A DNA stretch of 64,000 bases from Chthoniobacterales bacterium (GTDB taxonomy: Bacteria; Verrucomicrobiota; Verrucomicrobiia; Chthoniobacterales; DASVRZ01). The translations under genes and the position numbers were made by a program. The stretch covers positions 1 through 64,000 of the forward strand of contig JBDSQB010000008.1 of NCBI GenBank assembly GCA_039930045.1, written 5' to 3'. Each line of letters starts with the position of its first letter. Position 1 is the first letter of the stretch. A model generated the notes under the pieces. That model was not told the DNA's origin. It saw only the letters and a program-made list of their open reading frames with translations, and did not search any database. This document shows, in pieces, positions 44,847 through 54,132 of this stretch.

Positions 44847-45941
44847 ATGACCATCTGGGACTACGCCAACCCTCAACTCCGCGACCTCGTGGCCTACATT
44901 CCGGGCAAACCCATCGAGGATGTCGCCCGCGAACTCGGGCTCGAACCCGCGCAAATCATCAAGCTCGCCTCCAACGAAAATCCGCTCGGCCCCTCGCCGC
45001 TCGCCAAGCAGGCCATGATCGAGGCTCTCGACCGCGCCCACTTCTATCCCGATGGCGGCGGCTACTATCTGCGCGAGGCCATTGCCAAAAAAACAGGGTT
45101 GAGTCTCAATCAAATCATCCTCGGCAACGGCTCGAACGAGATCATCGAATTTCTCGGCCACGCCTTTCTCCAGCCGGGTGATAACATCATCGTCGCAGAG
45201 CACGCCTTCGTCGTTTACAAGATCATGGCCAAGCTCGCCGGTGCTAGTACCATCGAAGTCGCCGACCCCGGGTTTAAGCACGATCTGCCTGCGATGTTAG
45301 CAGCCATCACGCCGCGCACGAAACTCATCTTCGTGGCGAATCCTAACAATCCTACCGGCACACTGGTCGGCCAGGCCGAGATCGATGCGTTTGTTAGTCA
45401 GGTGCCGCCCAACGTCATCGTGGTTTTCGACGAGGCTTACTACGAATTTCTGCGCACTCCGGTGGACACGTTGAAGTTTCTAACCTCGCACGACAACGTC
45501 ATCGTTCTCCGCACGTTTTCCAAAATTCAGGGGCTCGCCAGTCTGCGCATCGGCTATGGACTCGCCAGCGAGGCGCTTATTTCCGTGCTGCAAAAAACGC
45601 GGCAACCTTTCAATGCCAACGCCATCGCCCAGGCGGGCGCGCTGGCAGGTTTGCTCGACGAAAACCATCAGGAAACCACGCGTCAGATCACTTTCGAGGG
45701 ACGCGATTACTTGGAAACTCAGTTCGCCATCCTTGGGCTCGAATACGTCCCGAGCGAGGCGAATTTCGTTCTCGTGAAAGTTGGCGACGGCGCGAAAGTC
45801 TTTCAGGCGATGTTAGAAAAGGGCGTCATCATCCGCGCGATGGGCGAATACAAATTGCCCGAGTGGATTCGCGTCTCCGTCGGCACCATGGAGCAAAACC
45901 GGCGCTTCATCGAGGAGTTGCGCTCCTATCTCGCGTCCTAG
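44847..45941 (+). CDS. hisC: Histidinol-phosphate aminotransferase
   Basis: A 364-residue class II PLP aminotransferase in histidine biosynthesis. PLP lysine Lys226 (RTFSKIQGLASLRIGYG), NPNNPTGT (165-172), FDEAYYEF (194-201) and the N-terminal LASNENPLGPSP loop fit HisC. HisC and related aromatic-acid aminotransferases share this fold, so a wider substrate range is possible. mnmE starts 3 bases after the stop. The second half of the gene (from about 45.3 kb) contains clustered GTTAG/CTAAC pentamers, unlike the first half. Confidence 0.93.
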   Translation: MTIWDYANPQLRDLVAYIPGKPIEDVARELGLEPAQIIKLASNENPLGPSPLAKQAMIEALDRAHFYPDGGGYYLREAIAKKTGLSLNQIILGNGSNEIIEFLGHAFLQPGDNIIVAEHAFVVYKIMAKLAGASTIEVADPGFKHDLPAMLAAITPRTKLIFVANPNNPTGTLVGQAEIDAFVSQVPPNVIVVFDEAYYEFLRTPVDTLKFLTSHDNVIVLRTFSKIQGLASLRIGYGLASEALISVLQKTRQPFNANAIAQAGALAGLLDENHQETTRQITFEGRDYLETQFAILGLEYVPSEANFVLVKVGDGAKVFQAMLEKGVIIRAMGEYKLPEWIRVSVGTMEQNRRFIEELRSYLAS

Positions 45942-45944
45942 CTA

Positions 45945-47258
45945 ATGACCGACACGATCTCGGCCATTTCCTCTCCGTTTGGCGAAGGCGCCATCGGGGT
46001 TTTGCGTCTGAGCGGACCACAAAGCCATTCGATTCTAACTCGACTCTTCTCCGGCAAACTAGCTAAGGCGCGTGAGTTGAGTCACGGTCGATTGGAGAAG
46101 GACGGCACCATGTTAGACGACGTGCTCGCCACGAAGTTCGACGCGCCACGCAGCTACACCGGTGAGGACATGGCGGAGATTTTCTGCCACGGCGGATTGC
46201 TTGTCACACGGCGAATTCTTGATGCTTTGTTAGAAGAAGGCGCGCGCCTCGCCGAGCCGGGCGAGTTTTCCTTCCGCGCCTTTTCCAATGGCAAAATGGA
46301 TCTCACCCAGGCCGAGGCAGTGATGGATGTGATCCACGCCCAGACCGACCTCGCCCTGCGCGCCTCGCAGCAGCAACTCGCCGGACGCCTCGGACACGCA
46401 ATGGACGCCCTGCGCACGTCGCTTCTGCAAATCCTCGCGCACCTGGAGGCTTACATTGATTTTCCAGACGAAGACATCGATCCCGATACCGGCCAATCGT
46501 TTCTAACTCGCATCGAAACTGTTAGCACCGAAATCGCCAAACTCCTCGCCACGGCGGACCGCGGACGCATTCTTCGCGAGGGTGTTAGAACCGTCATCTA
46601 CGGCGAGCCGAACGTCGGCAAAAGCTCCCTGCTCAACGCGCTCTCCGGCTTTGACCGCGCGATTGTTAGTCCGACACCCGGCACGACTCGCGATGTGATC
46701 GAGGAAAGTGTGAACATCGGCGGCATCCGATTGATTCTGATGGACACAGCGGGCATTCGCGACACGAGCGACGAAATCGAAAAACAAGGCGTCGCCCGCA
46801 GCCAGAAGGCGCACGACGAGGCGGATCTCATCATCGAAGTCCACGCGGCGAATCTGCCATTGCCATCTAACTCGAATGTTAGCAAAAACACCTTGTTAGT
46901 CGCCAACAAAGCCGACCTCGGCGTGCATCCGAGCTGGACGGATCACGCGGTGCTGGTGAGTTGTCTCCAGGAAACGGGCTTCGACGATCTGGAGGCGGCC
47001 ATTCTCCAGAAAGTCTTTGGAGGCGGCGCACAGCTCGACAACGCTTCCGCCGCGATTAATGCGCGCCACAAAAACTGCCTGCAACGCGCCCAATCCGGTT
47101 GCATCGCCGCGATGACCGGCCTCCGCGAAAACCTCGCCATCGAGCTGATTTCCATCGAACTCCACTCGGCGCTCGACGCCATCGGCGAGGTGATGGGCAA
47201 GGTCGAGAGCGACGACATTCTCGGCGAAATCTTCAGCACTTTTTGCATCGGAAAATGA
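45945..47258 (+). CDS. mnmE: tRNA modification GTPase MnmE
   Basis: A 437-residue GTPase that with MnmG makes the 5-carboxymethylaminomethyl group on U34 of certain tRNAs. N-terminal tetrahydrofolate-binding domain (1-115), helical domain, inserted G domain with Walker A GEPNVGKSS, G2/G3 regions GTTRDVIEE and DTAGIRDT, NKAD, and the C-terminal FCIGK that carries the catalytic Cys. All are intact. mnmG is not in the window. The gene has unusually many TTA, CTA, AGA and AGT codons created by GTTAG/CTAAC pentamers (ten by eye). The stop overlaps the pyrD start as ATGA. Confidence 0.96.
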   Translation: MTDTISAISSPFGEGAIGVLRLSGPQSHSILTRLFSGKLAKARELSHGRLEKDGTMLDDVLATKFDAPRSYTGEDMAEIFCHGGLLVTRRILDALLEEGARLAEPGEFSFRAFSNGKMDLTQAEAVMDVIHAQTDLALRASQQQLAGRLGHAMDALRTSLLQILAHLEAYIDFPDEDIDPDTGQSFLTRIETVSTEIAKLLATADRGRILREGVRTVIYGEPNVGKSSLLNALSGFDRAIVSPTPGTTRDVIEESVNIGGIRLILMDTAGIRDTSDEIEKQGVARSQKAHDEADLIIEVHAANLPLPSNSNVSKNTLLVANKADLGVHPSWTDHAVLVSCLQETGFDDLEAAILQKVFGGGAQLDNASAAINARHKNCLQRAQSGCIAAMTGLRENLAIELISIELHSALDAIGEVMGKVESDDILGEIFSTFCIGK

Positions 47259-48286
47259 GATCACTCCTTCACTTCGGCTACGAAAAAATCGTCCGGCCCG
47301 CCTTCTTCTCGCTCGACGCCGAAAAGGCGCATCACGCCGCCATGAGTTCGCTTGCCCGGCTCTCGCGGCATCCGGCTTTGCTCACGATTTTGAGCAAATT
47401 GCTCACGGAAAAAAAGCCGGTCGAACTCTTCGGCCTGCACTTCCCAAATCCCGTCGGACTCGCGGCCGGGTTTGATAAAAATGCCGTCGCCCTGCCCGCG
47501 TGGGAGGCGCTCGGATTTGGCTTCGCCGAATTGGGCACGATCACCGCGCAGGGGCAGCCGGGGAATCCGCTCCCTCGCATTTTTCGTTACCCGCAGAAGC
47601 AGGCTCTGATCAATCGTATGGGCTTCAACAACGAGGGCGCAAACGAAGTCGCCGAGCGGCTCGCCCGCTGGAAACGCTCCGGTCTCTGGCCGAAATTTCC
47701 GGTCGGCATCAACATCGGAAAATCGAAGGTGACCGCGCTGGAGCATGCGCTCGCCGACTACCAATTTTCTTTTGGCCGGCTCGCGCCGTTTGCCGATTAC
47801 GTGGCGTTGAATGTGAGCTCGCCGAACACGCCGGGCCTCCGCGAATTGCAGGAGCGCGACGCGTTGAATGAGCTGATCGGCGGCATTCAAAAGAGCAACC
47901 GCCAACTGATGCGTCCCGTACCGGTGCTGGTAAAAATCGCGCCGGACATGGGTTGGGGCCAAATCGGGGAAATCATCGAGATCGCCACGGACCACGGGCT
48001 GGCCGGAATTATTGCTACGAATACGACGCTGGATCATACGTCGGTGCTGGAATTGGGCGATCAAACGGGAGGTTTGAGTGGCGTTCCGCTGGAGGCACGT
48101 GCGACGGAAATCATCCGGTTTATCTGCGAGAAAACGAAGCTGCCCGTGATCGGCGTCGGCGGCATCACGGACGCGGACTCGGCACAACGCAAACTCGACG
48201 CCGGGGCGAGTCTGATTCAACTCTACACAGGCTACATTTACGGCGGGCCGGCGCTCGTTCCAGAGATCGTGAGCCGACTTCGGTAG
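47255..48286 (+). CDS. pyrD: Dihydroorotate dehydrogenase, class 2 (quinone)
   Basis: A 343-residue flavoenzyme oxidising dihydroorotate to orotate with membrane quinone as acceptor. The N-terminal amphipathic helix (LHFGYEKIVRPAFFSLDAEKAHHAAM) is the class 2 membrane-binding segment; GLAAGFDKNA, ALNVSSPNTPGLRELQ with the catalytic Ser, IATNTTLDH, GVGGITD and LYTGYIYGGPALV bind FMN and substrate. It follows mnmE with an ATGA overlap, so translation is probably coupled. Pentamer clustering stops at the mnmE/pyrD boundary. Confidence 0.95.
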   Translation: MRSLLHFGYEKIVRPAFFSLDAEKAHHAAMSSLARLSRHPALLTILSKLLTEKKPVELFGLHFPNPVGLAAGFDKNAVALPAWEALGFGFAELGTITAQGQPGNPLPRIFRYPQKQALINRMGFNNEGANEVAERLARWKRSGLWPKFPVGINIGKSKVTALEHALADYQFSFGRLAPFADYVALNVSSPNTPGLRELQERDALNELIGGIQKSNRQLMRPVPVLVKIAPDMGWGQIGEIIEIATDHGLAGIIATNTTLDHTSVLELGDQTGGLSGVPLEARATEIIRFICEKTKLPVIGVGGITDADSAQRKLDAGASLIQLYTGYIYGGPALVPEIVSRLR

Positions 48287-48339
48287 CGGCCATTTTTTTT
48301 GAATCCACCCGCAGCCGGAAACTAGTATATCTCACCAGA

Positions 48340-49323
48340 ATGAATCAGCGTCCCTTTAACCACACTGGCAGACTCACCTCGGACATCGGCCTCGGCTGCT
48401 GGCAGCTCGGCGGCGCGGATTGGGGCGCGGTGGACGACGACAGCGCCTCGGAAATCCTCTCGACGGCGGTGGCAGCGGGTGTGAATTTTTTCGACACGGC
48501 CGATGTCTATGGCGGCGGCCGGAGTGAGAGTCTGATCGGCAAATTTCTCAAGGACACGAAGGAGGAAATCTTCGTCGCCACGAAGCTGGGCCGCACCAGC
48601 GCGCTCTATCCCGATGGCTACACCGAGGCCAACATCCGCGCGGCGACCGAGGCGTCGCTGAGCCGGCTCGGAGTCGAATCGCTCGACCTCACGCAGTTGC
48701 ATTGCATTCCTCCGGCGGAGCTGAAAAAGGGCGACGTTTTCGACGTTCTCCGGGCGTTGCAGACGGAGGGAAAAATCCGGCAATTCGGAGCCAGCGTCGA
48801 ATCCATGGATGAGGCTCTCGTTTGCCTGGAGCAGGACGGGCTCGCGTCGCTGCAAATCATCTTCAACATTTTCCGCCAGAAGCCGATCACGACGCTCTTT
48901 GAAAAAACGAAAGCGAAAGGCGTCGCGCTAATCATTCGGCTCCCTCTCGCCAGCGGTTTGCTCAGTGGAAAAATGACCGTCAACACGCAATTCGACGCCA
49001 AGGATCACCGTTCCTACAACCGCGACGGAGCCGCCTTCAACGTCGGGGAAACCTTTGCCGGTCTGCCCTACGAACTCGGGGTCGAGCTTGCCGAGGAGAT
49101 CAAGCCGCTTGTGCCCGAAGGCATGACGATGGCCCAGATGGCGCAGCGCTGGATTCTGGATTTTGACGCCGTGTCGGTGGTCATCACCGGAGCCAGCCGT
49201 CCGGATCAAGTCGTCGCCAACGCCACCAGCTCCACGCTCCCGCCGCTGGGCCGCCTGCTGCACGACAAGCTCAGTCGTTTCTACGAGGAGAAAGTGGCGG
49301 CGCACATTCGCGGGCCGTACTGA
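48340..49323 (+). CDS. Aldo/keto reductase
   Basis: A 327-residue NADPH-dependent oxidoreductase of the AKR fold. The catalytic tetrad is recognisable: Asp and Tyr in FFDTADVYGGGRSE, Lys in VATKLGR, His in LTQLHC. The C-terminal VVITGASRPDQVVANA segment binds the NADP phosphate. Substrate cannot be assigned. It starts 53 bases after pyrD and is probably a separate or loosely linked transcript. Confidence 0.9.
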   Translation: MNQRPFNHTGRLTSDIGLGCWQLGGADWGAVDDDSASEILSTAVAAGVNFFDTADVYGGGRSESLIGKFLKDTKEEIFVATKLGRTSALYPDGYTEANIRAATEASLSRLGVESLDLTQLHCIPPAELKKGDVFDVLRALQTEGKIRQFGASVESMDEALVCLEQDGLASLQIIFNIFRQKPITTLFEKTKAKGVALIIRLPLASGLLSGKMTVNTQFDAKDHRSYNRDGAAFNVGETFAGLPYELGVELAEEIKPLVPEGMTMAQMAQRWILDFDAVSVVITGASRPDQVVANATSSTLPPLGRLLHDKLSRFYEEKVAAHIRGPY

Positions 49324-49382
49324 GCGGAGTTCCATTCTTTTCTTGGTGACTGCGGCGGACGGTGCTTAATTTCGGACCCCGA

Positions 49383-50162
49383 ATGGACCGCCTCCGCCAG
49401 ATTTTAGCCACCAAAGAAGAAGAAGTTCGCAAGCTCCTGCACCGTCAGGAGCATTTGCGCGCGGCTGCGCTGGCGCGAAACGATTTCCGTCCGTTTGCGG
49501 CCGCCGTTCACCAAGGAGAACACGCGCTCAGCCTCATCGCCGAGGTCAAAAAGGCGTCCCCGTCCGTTGGCGTCATCGCGGAAAACTTCGACCCCGTCCT
49601 CATCGCCAAAGCCTACGAAAGCGCCGGGGCCCACGCGCTCTCCGTGCTCACCGACGAGACGTATTTCCAAGGTCATCTGCGCTACCTCATGCAGATCCGG
49701 CAGGCGACTTCCATTCCGGTCTTGCGCAAGGATTTCATCATTCACCAAGTCCAGATTTACGAGGCGGCGGTGGCTGGAGCCGATGCGATTCTTTTGATCG
49801 TCGCCGCGCTGACACAGGACGATCTCTTGCATCTCCTCCAGGTCGCTGAAACCTGCCAACTCGACGTTTTGGTCGAGGTCCACGACGAGGAGGAAATGGA
49901 GCGCGCCCTCGACACTCCGGCGACTCTCATTGGCATCAACAACCGCAATCTCCGCACGTTCGAGATCGATCTCGCCACCACGGAACGCCTCAGCGAGGAG
50001 GTGCCCGAGCACATCACGCTCGTCAGCGAGAGCGGCATCAAGACCAACGCCGACGCGCGCCGCGTCTTCGAGGCGGGCGTGAATGGCTTGCTCGTCGGCG
50101 AGACGCTGATGCGCGCCGACGATGTTCACGCGGCAGTGGCCGGATTGCTCGATCTCGATTAA
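49383..50162 (+). CDS. trpC: Indole-3-glycerol phosphate synthase
   Basis: A 259-residue (beta/alpha)8 enzyme of tryptophan synthesis forming indole-3-glycerol phosphate from CdRP. LIAEVKKASPSVGVIAENFDPVLIAKAYESAGAHALSVLTDETYFQG carries the catalytic Lys; IPVLRKDFIIHQVQIYEA, IGINNRNLRTFEID and LVSESGIKT are signatures. The ATG of MDRLRQIL is chosen over one seven codons upstream. No other trp gene is in the window, so the pathway genes are scattered, as in many Verrucomicrobiota. Confidence 0.95.
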   Translation: MDRLRQILATKEEEVRKLLHRQEHLRAAALARNDFRPFAAAVHQGEHALSLIAEVKKASPSVGVIAENFDPVLIAKAYESAGAHALSVLTDETYFQGHLRYLMQIRQATSIPVLRKDFIIHQVQIYEAAVAGADAILLIVAALTQDDLLHLLQVAETCQLDVLVEVHDEEEMERALDTPATLIGINNRNLRTFEIDLATTERLSEEVPEHITLVSESGIKTNADARRVFEAGVNGLLVGETLMRADDVHAAVAGLLDLD

Positions 50163-50195
50163 CCCGAGCCCAAGCGCATTTTAAGTTAGGTTCAA

Positions 50196-51434
50196 ATGGT
50201 CCAGACCCCTCCCAACAGCGGCGATTTCACCGGCGGCGTGCAGCGCGGTCCGCGTTTCGTGCCGGGCAGCATTAAGAACGACGCCCCGGTCGCCGCCTCT
50301 TATTGCGTGACGTTTTTGAAGCCGGAAATGCAGCACATTTACCGGCAGATCACCGCGCTGCGCCGCTATCGCCCGGTCGTTCTCACCCAGCGCCGTGAGA
50401 ACGAACTCACCTTCCCATTTCCCGATGTGCGATTGTTAGGAAAACCCTGGACGCACCAGCTTCGCCGCTTCTGGTCGCGCAGCGTGCGCGGCGTGCCGAT
50501 CACCGCCTACGGCCACGAGGCTTCGCGCGTTCTCAGCGAGCTAAACAAGATGAACGCGCAAGTGCTGCACATCTACTTCGGCAACATGGGAATCTATCTC
50601 CTGCCCTTGCTGCGGCGGCGGCAGATTCCGGTGATTGTTAGTTTTCACGGTGCCGATGCTACTGTGAACGCCACCGACACTGTCGTCCGCAGATACTACG
50701 AGGAAATGTTCGCCCTCGCCGACCTCGTCGTGGCTCGCAGCGAGTCATTGCTGGGAGCGCTGGAGAAGTTAGGTTGTCCTCCGGAAAAGCTCCGGCTCCA
50801 TCGCACCGGCGTGTCGCTTACGATGAGCGTGCCAATTGTTAGAACCACGCCCGTCGATGGCGACTTTCGTTTCGTTCAAGCTAGTCGTCTCATCGAGAAA
50901 AAAGGGCTCGATGTCGCCATCAAGGCGTTTGCCAATTTCGCGCGCGAGTTTCCGCAGTCGGAGTTCATCATTGCCGGCGAGGGTCCGTTGAAGAAACGCC
51001 TCCAGGCGCTCGCCGTCGAGCAGGGCGTCCAGTTTCAGGTGCATTTCGCCGGGTTTCTCCCGCAGAAAACACTGCACGAACTCTACGAGCGCAGTCACGT
51101 CTTCGTTCATCCGAGTCAGACCGGACTCAATGGCGACCAGGAAGGCGTGCCCAATGCGATGCTGGAAGCCATGGTCACCGGCATGCCCGTCATCGCCACG
51201 CGCCACGGCGGCATTCCCGAGGCGGTCGAGCACGGCGTGAGTGGATTGTTAGTCGAGGAAAAAAATGTCGCCGCGCTCACCGAGGCTTTCCTCGCAGTCG
51301 GACGCGACGGCACGTTGCTGCAAGACCTCAGCATCGCGGCTTCCGAGCGAGTGAGAACGCACTTCGACCGGCAAAAGCAGGCGCGCTTGCTGGAAGATTA
51401 TTACGACGAAGCCATCCGCCGCCATCGGAGTTAG
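50196..51434 (+). CDS. GT4-family glycosyltransferase
   Basis: A 412-residue GT-B enzyme. The donor-binding C-terminal half has the EX7E signature in GVPNAMLEAMVTGMPVIATRHGGIPEAVEHG, RLIEKKGLDVAIKAF and IIAGEGPLKKRLQ. The N-terminal half (YCVTFLKPEMQHIYRQITAL) is of the colanic-acid or O-antigen type, so an exopolysaccharide or LPS role is likely; acceptor unknown. Six or more GTTAG pentamers occur in this gene. The Lhr-like helicase gene follows 6 bases after the stop. Confidence 0.88.
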   Translation: MVQTPPNSGDFTGGVQRGPRFVPGSIKNDAPVAASYCVTFLKPEMQHIYRQITALRRYRPVVLTQRRENELTFPFPDVRLLGKPWTHQLRRFWSRSVRGVPITAYGHEASRVLSELNKMNAQVLHIYFGNMGIYLLPLLRRRQIPVIVSFHGADATVNATDTVVRRYYEEMFALADLVVARSESLLGALEKLGCPPEKLRLHRTGVSLTMSVPIVRTTPVDGDFRFVQASRLIEKKGLDVAIKAFANFAREFPQSEFIIAGEGPLKKRLQALAVEQGVQFQVHFAGFLPQKTLHELYERSHVFVHPSQTGLNGDQEGVPNAMLEAMVTGMPVIATRHGGIPEAVEHGVSGLLVEEKNVAALTEAFLAVGRDGTLLQDLSIAASERVRTHFDRQKQARLLEDYYDEAIRRHRS

Positions 51435-51440
51435 ATCGTT

Positions 51441-54011
51441 ATGTTAACATCCGCCCCCGACGGCCTCGATGTTTACGGCATTCTTAGTCCACAAGTCGGC
51501 GATTGGTTCCGTGCGAAATACGGCGAATTCACCCACGCGCAGACGCTCTGCATCCCGGCGATTCACGAGGGAAAATCCATCCTGCTCTCCTCGCCCACTG
51601 GCAGCGGAAAAACCCTCGCGGGATTTCTCGGCATCATCGACCGGCTGCTAACATTGCCGCCCAGGGAGCGCGACCTAGGCATCCACGCGATCTACATTTC
51701 TCCGCTGCGCGCGCTGGCTTACGACATCCAGAAAAACCTCACCGAGCCGCTGCGCGAGATGGAACTGGAAGACGACATTCGAGTCGCACTCCGCTCTGGC
51801 GACACCAGATCGACCGAGCGCGCGAGGCAGCGCCGCAAGCCGCCGCACATCCTTCTTACCACGCCGGAAAGCCTCGCGATTCTCCTCTGCGCCGAATGGT
51901 TTCGCGAGGCTTTGCGGGCGTGCCGCTACGTCATCATCGACGAAGTCCACGCCATCGCTGAAAACAAGCGCGGCACCCATCTCAGCGTCTCGCTGGAGCG
52001 CGTGGAGCGTTTGGTTAGCACGCCACTCTGCCGCATCGGACTTTCCGCCACCGTCGCACCGCTGGAATTGGTCGCGCAATTTCTCGTCGGCATGGATCGT
52101 CCCTGTCTCATCGCCGAGGCGAAGGCCGTGCGCCGCATCGAAGTGGAAGTCTTTTCACCGCTCCGCAAGCAACCCTATCCACCCGCTGGCTGGACTGCGG
52201 GCCGGCTGCAAAAGGAACTCGCTGAATTGGTTAGAAGCCGCCGTTCCGTGCTCATCTTTACCAACACGAGATCCGGCGCGGAGAGCGTGGGCATTCGCCT
52301 GAAACAATCCCTCCCCGAGCTGGCGGATCAAATCGAAACGCACCATTCCTCCATCGACCGCGAGATGCGATTGGAAGTCGAGGACCGTCTGAAAAATGGC
52401 GAACTGCGCGCCGTGGTTTGCTCGACCAGTCTGGAAATGGGCATCGACATCGGCGCCATCGATCTCGTGATCATGATTTCCACTCCCAAGGGAATCTCGC
52501 GCACGCTGCAACGCATAGGACGCTCCGGGCACAGCATCCACGACGTGAGTCGCGGCGTGCTCGTGGCGACTAACATCAACGATCTCGTCGAATGCGTCGT
52601 CACCTCCGATCTCGTCAAACAGCGCCGGCTCGACCCCGTGCGCATTCCGGAAAATTCCTACGACGTTCTTGCGCAACACATCGTCGGCATCGCCATGACG
52701 GCTCCCATTTCCATCGAAGACCTCCTAACACTCGTGCGCCGCGCGTGGCCTTACCGCCATTTGACTAACGAAGAAATGGAATCCGTTCTCATCTATCTTT
52801 CCGGCGGGGGACGTTCCCTGCAAAAACAATACGAGGACACCTTCGGCAAGATCCGCGTGATCGACGGAATGGTGCACGCGTTGAACACCAAAAAAGCCGA
52901 GCGCGAATACCTCGTTAACGTCGGCACCATCGCTGCCGACGGGAGTATCAGCGTGATGTTAGGACGCAAACGACTCGGCACCGTCGATGAGTATTTCATT
53001 AAACACCTGCGTCTCGGCGACATCTTCGTGTTAGGAGGCCGCATGGTGCGCCTGATCGAAACCGGCATTCAGGAGGCCAAGGTCGAGGCCGCCGATCACG
53101 AGTTGCCCACCGTCCCGCGCTGGAATCAAAACAAGATGCCCCTCACCTCCGGCATTGCACGGGAAGTCACACGACTCCGCACGGAGCTCAACTCCCAGCT
53201 TGAAAACACTCTGGTTTCAAGTTTCGAGTCTCAGGTTTCCTCCTCCGCCAACTGGCTGGTCGAACGCTACGAACTCTCGCTCTCCAACGCACAGGCCGTG
53301 GTGAATCACTTTCTGGCGCAACGCCATTTCTCTGCCATCCCGGTCGAGCGCCTGATGTTAGTCGAACTCCACCGCGAGGAGAAACTCTCGCATTACATCT
53401 TCCATTCGCTGATCGGACGCAGCGCCAACGACGCCCTCTCGCGATTGTTAGTCAAACGCGTCAACCAGCTCGTCGGCGGCAACGCGCTTGTCACCATCGA
53501 CGACTACGGATTCCTTCTAACCATGCTGCGTTTCCAGGAACTAACCATTGAGCAATGGCACTCGCTTTTCACCCGCGCCAACGCCGAGGTGGAGTTACAG
53601 GAGGCCCTAAAAGATTCCGAGCTAGTGAAATGGCAGTTCCGCGGCGTCGCGCAAACCGGGCTGATGGTTCCGCGCAATCATCCCGGACAGGAGCGCCGAC
53701 TCAAACAACTGCGCTGGAGCAGCGAAATTCTTTTCCGCGTCCTGCAAGAACACGAGCCGGATCATCCACTGCTCGCCGAAACCTATCGCCAGGCCGAGCA
53801 AGTCTTCCTCGACGCCCCCGCCGCATTTGCCTTTCTGGAGGAGGTGCAGGACTACGAATGGCGCCTCGTGGAAACGCCCAAAATCAGCCCATTCGCCTTC
53901 GGCATCTACGTTAGCAAAATCAAGGAAAGCATGCTCATGGAAGACCCCAACATCGCCATCGAACGCCTCTTCAACGAGATGTATGGAGACCAGGCGGCAG
54001 CGGGTCTATAA
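51441..54011 (+). CDS. Lhr-core-type DEAD/DEAH ATP-dependent helicase
   Basis: An 856-residue superfamily 2 helicase. Q motif region FTHAQTLCIPAI, motif I SSPTGSGKT, Ia ISPLRALAYD, II IDEVH, III LSATV, VI QRIGRSGHS, then a winged-helix and a conserved C-terminal Lhr domain (LPTVPRWNQNKMPLTSGIAREV). Lhr-core proteins unwind DNA or DNA:RNA hybrids 3' to 5' and act in DNA repair. Full-length Lhr is ~1500 residues; this is the core-only form. It is dense in GTTAG/CTAAC pentamers. Length and motif order make the call secure; cellular role is inference. Confidence 0.9.
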   Translation: MLTSAPDGLDVYGILSPQVGDWFRAKYGEFTHAQTLCIPAIHEGKSILLSSPTGSGKTLAGFLGIIDRLLTLPPRERDLGIHAIYISPLRALAYDIQKNLTEPLREMELEDDIRVALRSGDTRSTERARQRRKPPHILLTTPESLAILLCAEWFREALRACRYVIIDEVHAIAENKRGTHLSVSLERVERLVSTPLCRIGLSATVAPLELVAQFLVGMDRPCLIAEAKAVRRIEVEVFSPLRKQPYPPAGWTAGRLQKELAELVRSRRSVLIFTNTRSGAESVGIRLKQSLPELADQIETHHSSIDREMRLEVEDRLKNGELRAVVCSTSLEMGIDIGAIDLVIMISTPKGISRTLQRIGRSGHSIHDVSRGVLVATNINDLVECVVTSDLVKQRRLDPVRIPENSYDVLAQHIVGIAMTAPISIEDLLTLVRRAWPYRHLTNEEMESVLIYLSGGGRSLQKQYEDTFGKIRVIDGMVHALNTKKAEREYLVNVGTIAADGSISVMLGRKRLGTVDEYFIKHLRLGDIFVLGGRMVRLIETGIQEAKVEAADHELPTVPRWNQNKMPLTSGIAREVTRLRTELNSQLENTLVSSFESQVSSSANWLVERYELSLSNAQAVVNHFLAQRHFSAIPVERLMLVELHREEKLSHYIFHSLIGRSANDALSRLLVKRVNQLVGGNALVTIDDYGFLLTMLRFQELTIEQWHSLFTRANAEVELQEALKDSELVKWQFRGVAQTGLMVPRNHPGQERRLKQLRWSSEILFRVLQEHEPDHPLLAETYRQAEQVFLDAPAAFAFLEEVQDYEWRLVETPKISPFAFGIYVSKIKESMLMEDPNIAIERLFNEMYGDQAAAGL

Positions 54012-54132
54012 CATGACAAACAATCGCTTGAACGCGAGATGGAGAAACTGGAGGCTGCGCGCCACCTATGGAGAGTCAACCCTCTCTAGCTGACTCGACA
54101 GGCTGCGCGAAAACGTCTTTATTGAGGGTGCC

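Noticed and set aside
54012-54132. Small coding gene between the helicase and the class III aminotransferase
   Set aside because: Frames here are continuations or shadows without start context or motif; treated as a short spacer.
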